Shown: in pieces, positions 57,501 to 64,000 of the stretch | How positions within the stretch are numbered: the first letter of the stretch is position 1 | How the letters are laid out: every line of letters begins with the position of its first letter | DNA from: Zygaena filipendulae | Taxonomy: Eukaryota; Arthropoda; Insecta; Lepidoptera; Zygaenidae | Length of the DNA: 64,000 bases | Direction: 5' to 3' | Assembly (NCBI GenBank): GCA_907165275.2 | Contig: OU015669.1 | Location: 6,408,501 to 6,472,500 of the forward strand | Translations under genes and position numbers: made by a program | The notes under the pieces: model-generated | What the model was told of the DNA's origin: nothing | Seen by the model: only the letters and a program-made list of their open reading frames with translations | Database searches by the model: none

Positions 57501-59256
57501 AAACTTCATTCTAACCAAGTATTCCACGACACACGCAATTATTTCTTTGTAATTGTTTGGGATGATTTTAACATTAGGTACTAGTCTAAATACGTAGTAG
57601 TTATAGGTACTTGCAAGTGCATAATCTCGCAAGAACTTGAAAAATGTTTATATGCGCCGTAGCACGAAACGAGAGTCTTTTGTTAGCTACAGGTTTGTGC
57701 CTATAAAATTATCTCCAATTATTTCTTAATTCGTAATCACTGTTTGGTGTACAATAAGAGTATTACAAAACCTATCATCGTCCACGTAATTGGTCGTCTC
57801 TGATGGACGCTCGCATAGTTGACTGTAAATCTCATAGTCTTCTGCTTACTTAAACTACGAGTGGTTTCTCGATAAAAAATATATATTGGCCTTTAGTAAC
57901 TTTAACTACGTTGAGTGAACGCTAAATAACAGGATGATGTTATTTATTAGATATAACATATTCAATATTCTGCTATTTTCCCGCGGTTTCATTCGCGTGA
58001 AATTTGGGACTCCCTCAAGAACTCTAAATGTATCCTATGTCACTTCCGGCTGCATCAGTGAAATAATATTTAGAATCGGTTCAGTAGTTCCAGAGATTAC
58101 CCTTATATCTTAACTTACAAACATACAAATACTTTATAATAGTAGTGTAATAAAATTTTACATATTAATACTTAAGGATTTCTAAAATACGATTTTATAA
58201 AGCAATGTTTTATTCGAACTCTTGATTATGAGTTATGATACCATGTACGAAATGTTAAAATTTTACAATAAAAAGAGATTCGGCAATAATAAATTTGAAA
58301 CAGCATTTTGTGTATTCCCTTACAGCTAAATAAAAACTATAAATTTGACGTTTCTTCGCATAATTGCGCTCGCGCACGTCACTTATGATGAAGTGATTCC
58401 ATACTCGATTGGCGAGCGATTGTCGGTTGTTATGAAATGTGGATATTAAGAGGTTCTCCTTACTGAAGTGAGATGGATGTTTCTGAGTTTGCAATCTCCC
58501 TGACTATTCGTAATGTGCATGGGGATGATTTAAGGATATGTGAAGAATGTTTACGTTGAGAATAAGTTATGTGATCACATAAGTAAGCACTTCCATTATT
58601 AGTACTTTCTTAGTTAGGGCAATAGCGTCCATGTCTATTTTGTAAAAAAAGGTATACTTGACGTGGAAGATGTAGAAGAATTTAAGCAATTGATGTTCTA
58701 ATGACTGATGTTCTTATATTACATATTATGTCTGGGAACTGAAAATGGAAATCGAAACAGTGGGACCAATTTTGACGGGGCTTTCACTGCTAATTAGCTA
58801 ATTTTAAAAAGAGTAAATTAGGCTACTTTGGAGTTCCTGCAGGAATTCCGAAACTCACGCGGGTAAAACCACGGGGTACAGCTAGTGTGTAACAAAAGAT
58901 CACATTAGAAAAACTAAAAATACATAAGTTAACACTAATATTTAATAGCTGTTTACTTACGGGATATATTTATTAGAAACCGTTCGGCATGTTTCCGTGA
59001 ACCGCCACGGTCATGAACTTGGACTCTCGAAGACCCGAAACATATAGTGCTATAGATATTAATAATAATATGGCTGACTATAATTCGTGTAACACAAATT
59101 ACCTCAACACTTGGTTCGTGCACACGATGACAGGCCGCTGAGAGTTCTCCAAATTTTCCTTGAGTTGGAGGACCACGTGAACCCACAGGAACTGTCCCGA
59201 TCGCCGCTGTAGCCTCAGCAAGGCAATGCAGGACCTTTCTTGTTCAGACTGAGTTA
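48457..59256 (-). CDS. dys: bHLH-PAS transcription factor, dysfusion/NPAS4-like, C-terminal part (4 terminal exons)
   Basis: Coding segments 59256-59103, 51080-50757, 50486-49864 and 48503-48457, with matching phases and canonical splice sites, give about 382 in-frame residues to a TAA stop at 48459-48457. The first exon carries the end of a PAS-B/PAC domain (LLRLQRRSGQFLWVHVVLQL and then QRPVIVCTNQVL). Across the junction comes SEPEAAVMKANPWLYHYYAV, which I recognise as the block after PAS-B in dysfusion/NPAS4-type proteins. The rest is Pro/Tyr/His/Met-rich and then Ser/Thr/Pro-rich, typical of a transactivation region. Expected partner is ARNT/Tango; insect dysfusion acts in tracheal fusion and leg patterning. 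The bHLH, PAS-A and start of PAS-B are not seen in 59257-64000 and must lie further right. The PAS family call is firm; the dysfusion name is less certain. Confidence 0.75.
48504..49863. other. dysfusion-like last intron, 1.36 kb
   Basis: Contains one split family A copy (49405-49690) and a GTGCCCGTGGCTTCGCTCTC-type fragment near 49225. Otherwise nothing recognised. Confidence 0.75.
49405..49690 (+). repeat. family A repeat in a dysfusion-like intron
   Basis: GATCCCCGCGGTTTCAACCG, ACCTTTTCTGTACCCCTGAC, then about 75 bases of unrelated sequence (49520-49590), then CAACATTTCATGTGATCGGT. Confidence 0.7.
49864..50486 (-). CDS. dys: dysfusion-like penultimate exon, Ser/Thr/Pro-rich
   Basis: Acceptor CCAACAG ends at 50487 and donor GTAAGT starts at 49863. 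623 bp, phase 2 in and phase 1 out. It encodes FHNVRIEDTRIQPNAKRKGK, a Ser/Thr-rich segment, TTTPPTPSGTPSAYTHNYSH, FVFDWSPEQYVP, and ends PAYSSPKDREILRRQI. It has no recognised fold and looks like a transactivation domain. Confidence 0.8.
50757..51080 (-). CDS. dys: dysfusion-like exon: post-PAS conserved block plus Pro/Tyr-rich region
   Basis: Acceptor CCCTACAG ends at 51081 and donor GTAAAT starts at 50756. 324 bp. It starts EPEAAVMKANPWLYHYYAV and QSKLHYGLAYEAATRMYG, then has a Pro/Met/His-rich stretch with motifs such as LQPHIPHVTPHLAP, and ends GPVDYSVSLQDH. Phase 2 out, completing Arg with the next exon. Confidence 0.82.
51205..51490 (+). repeat. degenerate family A repeat hosting the 86-bp MITE
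   Basis: CACGTCAATTTTGGGATACC ... AATCGGTTCAATACATAGTT, interrupted at 51348-51433, then ATCTAAACTTACAAACTTCC. Confidence 0.7.
51348..51433. mobile_element. 86-bp hairpin MITE with 10-bp target duplication
   Basis: Flanked by perfect TATCCCCTAC copies at 51338-51347 and 51434-51443. Ends carry GATGGGTTTTGGTC and its inverse GACCAAAACCCATC. Inserted inside an older family A repeat copy, whose sequence resumes after it. A 10-bp duplication is in the range of Mutator-like elements. Confidence 0.8.
52480..52680 (-). repeat. degenerate family A repeat, antisense
   Basis: TTTATCCCACTAATATATGT and AATCGCAGG-like ends with GAGTTTCCGAGGAAATATTG. Poorly preserved. Confidence 0.5.
53189..53682. mobile_element. 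494-bp CG-rich TIR element (possible hAT-type MITE)
   Basis: Ends GCCAGCGCACACTATGCGA and, in inverse, GCCTGCGCACACTATGCGA. Flanks ACTTAAGA and ACTTAAAG match at 6 of 8, compatible with an aged 8-bp duplication. The interior is rich in CGACG/GTCGC motifs with local inverted repeats. The open frames in it are a by-product of the GC content. It lies in the 8-kb dysfusion-like intron. Confidence 0.75.
57968..58140 (+). repeat. family A repeat, sense
   Basis: TTCCCGCGGTTTCATTCGCG, CCTATGTCACTTCCGGCTGC, AATCGGTTCAGTAGTTCCAG and TTTATAATAGTAGTG. Confidence 0.75.
58745..58888 (-). repeat. family A repeat, antisense
   Basis: GACGGGGCTTTCACTGCTAA, AGTTCCTGCAGGAATTCCGA and CACGGGGTACAGCTAGTG. Lies about 215 bp downstream of the PAS exon. 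Confidence 0.8.
59103..59256 (-). CDS. dys: dysfusion-like exon encoding the end of PAS-B (PAC)
   Basis: Acceptor TCGCAG ends at 59257 and donor GTAATT starts at 59102. 154 bp, entering with two bases of a split codon and leaving with two. It encodes TQSEQERSCIALLRLQRRSG and then WVHVVLQLKENLENSQRPV and IVCTNQVL, the typical strand pattern closing a PAS fold. Confidence 0.82.
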
Positions 59257-62200
59257 CTGCGAGGAAAATAATTAATACATAAATAAAATTACCGAAAATA
59301 ATAAAAAGCGTTAAAAGTCCAAGCGTCATTGTAGGTGTAGAGCTTCGACTAAACAATTTAGGCAATTTAGTCATTGGTTTATATCAGTCATTATAAGAAT
59401 AAGAACCCATAAGTAACAGTAAGGATCGAGTAAGTAGGTACGTATAGGTATACTATAATAGATCAACGGTCCGGTCAATTGTAATTTGTATGAACGCGAT
59501 GTTGCAAAAAAAACAATAGGACGTCCATATCTCCGATAGCTTAGGGACTTAAGTATCGCAAAAAAATATTACACTTACACAACTTCGTCAAGTAACCTGT
59601 GTGTATTAAAAAACATAATATCTACTGTATAAATATACGTACTTCATCCATATCAAACGACTATTTTATGACTGAAGGGGTTTTGATATCCATCATAAAT
59701 AATAATTAATTATTTATCAATCATTGTATCAGCTTAAAATAAAATAAAAATAAAAACAGAAAAATATAAAACGAAAAGTAGAATAAGTTGGCCCTTTGTG
59801 TAGTAATTGAACGTGTCATCATTAATTACTTTTATACTTTTATGTAGTTATTCCGATCATCATGTTAATATTTCAAGTGGAATTTAATTAGACATTAGCT
59901 AAGAGCTAACTTAATAGAATTTAATTGTAATTTAGATAAAAAATAACAGGTACCTATACACTTGTGTTGATCAGTTAACATTGAATAATCATTTTGTATT
60001 GTGCACGACACCATTAATGGTTACGTCTACGCCTGTTGATCTAAGCACTACGAATATTTGTCCCTATATGGAGTTCAAATCGAGTGTCCGTCGACTTATC
60101 ATAAATGGTGTGTATTTGGCAGTCGATCAGTTTGGAGATAAGTTTACGAGTAAAATAGTGATGCATTGTGCAATGTTTGGTGATCGTAGCACGAACACAA
60201 TCACATGTGCGATTTGATCGAAACGATACACATTACACAGTTGGTATACGTATCTTACACAAATTTTATTGTTCACGTTATGTTGGTTCAATACATTAAG
60301 ACACAAGAAAAAAGGTAAACAATAGATCACAATAAAATTATAATTACCTGTAAAAAAGGGAAATACCACTCAGTGATCCACTGAATAATCATGAAATTCC
60401 AAAAACTACTTCGTTTATAACAGTCTTCCCAAAAAGGAGGAGGTTCTCAATTCGACGCTTATGTTTTTTTTTAACTATTGATCTATGGGACTTAAATTTA
60501 GAAAGCAGTTAGATAGAGAGGGGGTAGATGTCAGTTAAGAAAGAATTGAAAAAAAAATTGAATGGATTAGCTAGTAGATAATAACTGATAGAACCTTGGA
60601 TTTCTTTTAATGTTGATCAGCAAATTGAGAATTATTTCAAACAGAGGAATTTTTCATGCTTTTACCACACAAACGATTAATTTTTTAATCTTGCCGATAT
60701 ATTTTGTGTAAGGTTTTACGAAACAATAATAAAATTAATTGAGATTGACAATTGAATAGAAGAATTAAAAATTAAGTTATTAAAATTTTATCAGCCTTGT
60801 TTGTCTGTCAGTTTCAGTATTGTGGAAATAAAACTTGAATTTTAATGGATTTTTTAAATGACGGAGAGTGTCTTTATTATTTTTTATTGTATTTAAAAAC
60901 ACTAGTAGGTAGGTATGTACAGTTTTGACAAATCATATTTTTTAATTAATTCCGAAGAGCACTCTGTCTATAGTGTACCTACGTGCCTATTATAATTAAT
61001 CGGTAATATTATGTGCCTTTAATTTATTGTAATATAGTAACTGAAACAATACAATATTATTGACTTGGTTTCCTCACAATCGGTTCACGAAAGATTAGTT
61101 TAAAATTCAAATCCCACCACCCATGTCATCAAAAATAAGCAAAGCAAAGACCCCTCCGCCCCCTACCTATATCAAGAGCTTACGTAATACTTGAAGGGCC
61201 CCTAAGTAATCACGTGCGTTTGTATACTAAGCTAATTGCCTAACAATATTAACTTAAAATTTTTGTACATCGATGTCTATAGCTAGCAAGTAAACAAATC
61301 TTTTTTCACATTTAGTGACAAAATCAAAATACTTGGTTTGATTTTTATATTTTGATAAAATCAGTATTACTCCTGAATTTGATTGATTGTGATTGCCCGT
61401 TTGGTCATTATATTTTATGGAATCTATCAAGCCATGATAATATGTAGATATACTAGCATGCTTCAATTTAATAATGGGAATTATTAAAATATGGTTGTCT
61501 GCATGTGTATATATTTTATCTGGAGTACGTTATAAATTGCACTAGCTAGAGCAGAGGTAGTTAAGTAGGTAAAGCTAACGACCCACTAAAAGCGATCCGA
61601 ACTCTACACTAACGAGAGTGATTAAATTAATCATACATATCAAATTGTCACTATGAGGGAAGATAAATACTTAATTCTACTTTACGTATATCAACATTAA
61701 GTCCGGCCCCACCGGGAATAGGCCTCCTAGGATAGGGATCTCTTGATCTGTGAAGCAGCGGCATAGTAACCACTTGTATCAATACGGTTGGAAAATGTAA
61801 CAAATTCGTTTACTTTTTATTGCATCGCCACCACGTAGTGAGATGATAGCATTATTATATTGATATCTTTAACAATAGAATATGCATGTACGAAAAAAAA
61901 CCGAAAGAACAAACCATAAACACAATAATATCCAAATACATTCTATAATAAATATCATATTCAAAGGTCACCGCACACCGAGCCGTCCTTGTCGCTCGTG
62001 ATTATCGAATCACTAGAAGATGACGACTCGAATACCCGACGTTTGCCATGTTAAGTTAGATTCGATTATGACAAGTGTATTGAAAGTGAACATACAACTG
62101 AATGTTACACAATTTACAGTCTTAGGTGGTGGTTCGAAGACTTTGAAATTCCATTTCGAACTGTATACTTCGGTTGTAAATATATAATGAGGGTTAATAC

Positions 62201-64000
62201 GAGACGTTATTTGTGCAATCTTGACGGTTAGTTTTAAAGTCAAGCGAGCAAAGATTGACGGCTGCTATGATTATATATGGTTATGACAAAAATACTATTG
62301 CATTTATCATAAAATATACTAATTTCGTCCATGCACCTATGTTATGGTGGAGAAGCTGTGTAATATCAATTCAGTAAATAACTGTTCTTTTTCTCATTTC
62401 AATGTCTTTAAATGAAATAATATGACTCAAAATGTAGAGTTGCACAAACCTGCCAAATCTGTGGACATCCTCGCGCACAAACCGATCGAAAGTGTTCCGA
62501 TTTTAACTTCAATTCAGAAGGGCTATTATGTAACCTTTGTTTCTATCATTTTTGGGTTGCAATCAAAAATATGACGGTTTTGCGATTACAATCTACACGT
62601 TGTGACACTTAAAATATCTAGCAATCAACCAAAATAAAAACGTTGTAGCTGTCTTAACATGATTAATTATCACAAAATCGGTTTTTTCTGATTGAAACTG
62701 AAATATAATGGCAATAAAAGTTACATAATTACCCTACAGAAGTTAAGTTTCCGTCAAGTGATAACTGATAAGTCACGAGTCGAGTCCTTAGTTTTGCGAT
62801 TCATTCGCGTTCGAATTTAGAGTTTCCACTGTGGACTGCATAAAGTTTAGAATTGTTTGTTCTAAGCAGATTTCGTGTAACTTACGTTCGTGGTTCGAGT
62901 TCTCGATTTAATCGCTCACGTACCTAGCGTAGGGTAAGCGTTCACACACAATCGTCGCGTGCATGAAGTGTCAATGAGCGACTTTCACGGAACGTGTGTA
63001 TATTGACTGACGTGAGGAAGCGCTTCACTAGCTTTCTTTACTTTATTGCGGTAGGTTATCGAGGATGAGATTTATGAGTTGCTTTTTAGAAAACCTGTTC
63101 CAGAAGGTTTTATGATCTAATAATATTTATTCCCAGTCACAATAACAAAAACTACTTATACAGAGTTTAAAGAGACTTACTTGTTTAGTACACGTATTCT
63201 GAATATGTACGTATAATACGTACGTTTAATACTGAGTTTCAGATGAAATCCCGAAATTCACTCGGGCGAGTCCACTGAGAACAGCTAGTAGGCACATTTA
63301 TTAACAGAGTTTATTTACGACCTTTTTCATAGTTCATTGAGTTCATTTTGATACACAAATATGGGTTTTTAAATAAACCACTACTAGAAAAACTCGATGA
63401 AATGTGTCGGGATTGAGTTTCTTATTCAACAATTCCAACGTCATGATTTAAATTTGTTGTGGGCAGAGCGGGTAGTAGGCACCTAGATCTCGCAGAGGTT
63501 ACCTCTCTATTTTCTGTTTTTATTACCTACTTTGTCTCGGGTATCCTTATTCTAAGGTCACGTTCAGCACCAATCTATCATTTATATTTCTCGCAGCAGG
63601 ATGTAATGTGAAACTATTAAACTTCACTGGTAATGTTATAGCTTAAATAAATCTAGATTTAAAATAGAAAATATACATTTATTTTAGTTAGTATATAGTT
63701 GAGTACCTGATTTAAAATAATGTCTGTTGCCGACAATTTCAGGAGGAAAAAATATTTCCAGCTCTTAAACTATCAATCAGTAATTAATCATGTTGATCTG
63801 TTACTTCATTGCGTATGGTATAAACCGGACAAACAAATATCAATTTGCCTAGTTTTAATAATAACATATTTGAGGAATTCTAAGTACTTCTAACAATACA
63901 GTGAACTAGCTGTTTCTTGCAGTTCCCTTCGAAACAGTTTTCTTCCTCGTTTCAGTAGATAGTAAAAAAAAATATTCCTCTTTTTATTATTAGGATTTGT
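59257..64000. other. upstream intron of the dysfusion-like gene, no exon found
   Basis: AT-rich. A stretch near 60430 (GAGGTTCTCAATTCGACGCT) is shared with the MITE interior at 34640. 62740-63060 is less AT-rich, with several ACGTG/TCGTG motifs. No PAS-A or bHLH coding exon is visible, so the 5' half of the gene is off-window. Confidence 0.6.
63237..63292 (-). repeat. short family A fragment, antisense
   Basis: TCCCGAAATTCACTCGGGCG and GAGAACAGCTAGTA. Confidence 0.6.

Larger units (their letters stand above)
51081..59102. other. dysfusion-like intron, 8.0 kb
   Basis: Contains the 86-bp MITE, the 494-bp TIR element and several family A copies. 53700-57960 shows no exon, RNA or repeat that I can support, apart from short AT-rich and GTAGGTA-type simple runs. 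Confidence 0.75.

Noticed and set aside
59981..60217. 78-codon plus-strand frame
   Set aside because: No domain or conservation clue; length is within chance for AT-rich intron sequence.
62013..62243. 76-codon minus-strand frame, considered as an upstream PAS exon
   Set aside because: No PAS-like pattern and no fitting splice phase.
62880..62920. GTGGTTCGAGTTC considered as a tRNA T-loop or B-box
   Set aside because: No matching A-box or cloverleaf upstream.

Overview
The window is nuclear DNA from an insect, most likely a moth or butterfly (Lepidoptera). It is AT-rich, with spliced genes, GT-AG introns of 0.3 to 29 kb, and many short copies of a dispersed repeat built around CCGCGG-flanked motifs that resembles lepidopteran retroposon tails. 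Species cannot be told from sequence alone. There is no bacterial-style operon, CRISPR array, rRNA gene or convincing tRNA gene.

Three host genes are supported. (1) TRMT61A, the catalytic subunit of tRNA m1A58 methyltransferase, lies on the minus strand from 40712 down to 4672. Five coding exons are in the window (about 265 residues, with consistent intron phases). The last roughly 25 residues lie off the left edge, and intron 4 is 29.1 kb. (2) MED24, a Mediator tail subunit, is a single uninterrupted reading frame on the plus strand (43424-46372), head-to-head with TRMT61A. (3) The C-terminal half of a bHLH-PAS transcription factor, best read as dysfusion/NPAS4-like, lies on the minus strand in four exons between 59256 and 48457, tail-to-tail with MED24. 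Its bHLH and PAS-A exons would lie beyond the right edge.

Layout: 1-4671 is TRMT61A downstream intron with retroposon fragments. 4842-33948 is the giant TRMT61A intron; it holds a two-ORF LINE (about 13.1-18.2 kb, minus strand, both ORFs open), hairpin elements and many dispersed repeats. 34-40.7 kb holds the 5' TRMT61A exons plus a nested PIF/Harbinger cluster: a TTA-flanked MITE, a degraded Harbinger element with recognisable transposase exons, and a 625-bp TIR element inside its right end. 40.7-43.4 kb is the divergent intergenic region with a 436-bp tandem duplication. 46.4-48.4 kb is the convergent intergenic region and carries a 180-bp-arm, nearly identical inverted repeat. 48.5-64 kb is the PAS gene and its introns, with small DNA elements.

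The host genes are unrelated in pathway (tRNA modification, transcription co-activation, developmental transcription factor). I see no new multi-gene system. The most interesting material is mobile-element structure: the intact LINE, the long hairpin between convergent genes, a small element with a perfect 10-bp target duplication, and the nested Harbinger cluster.
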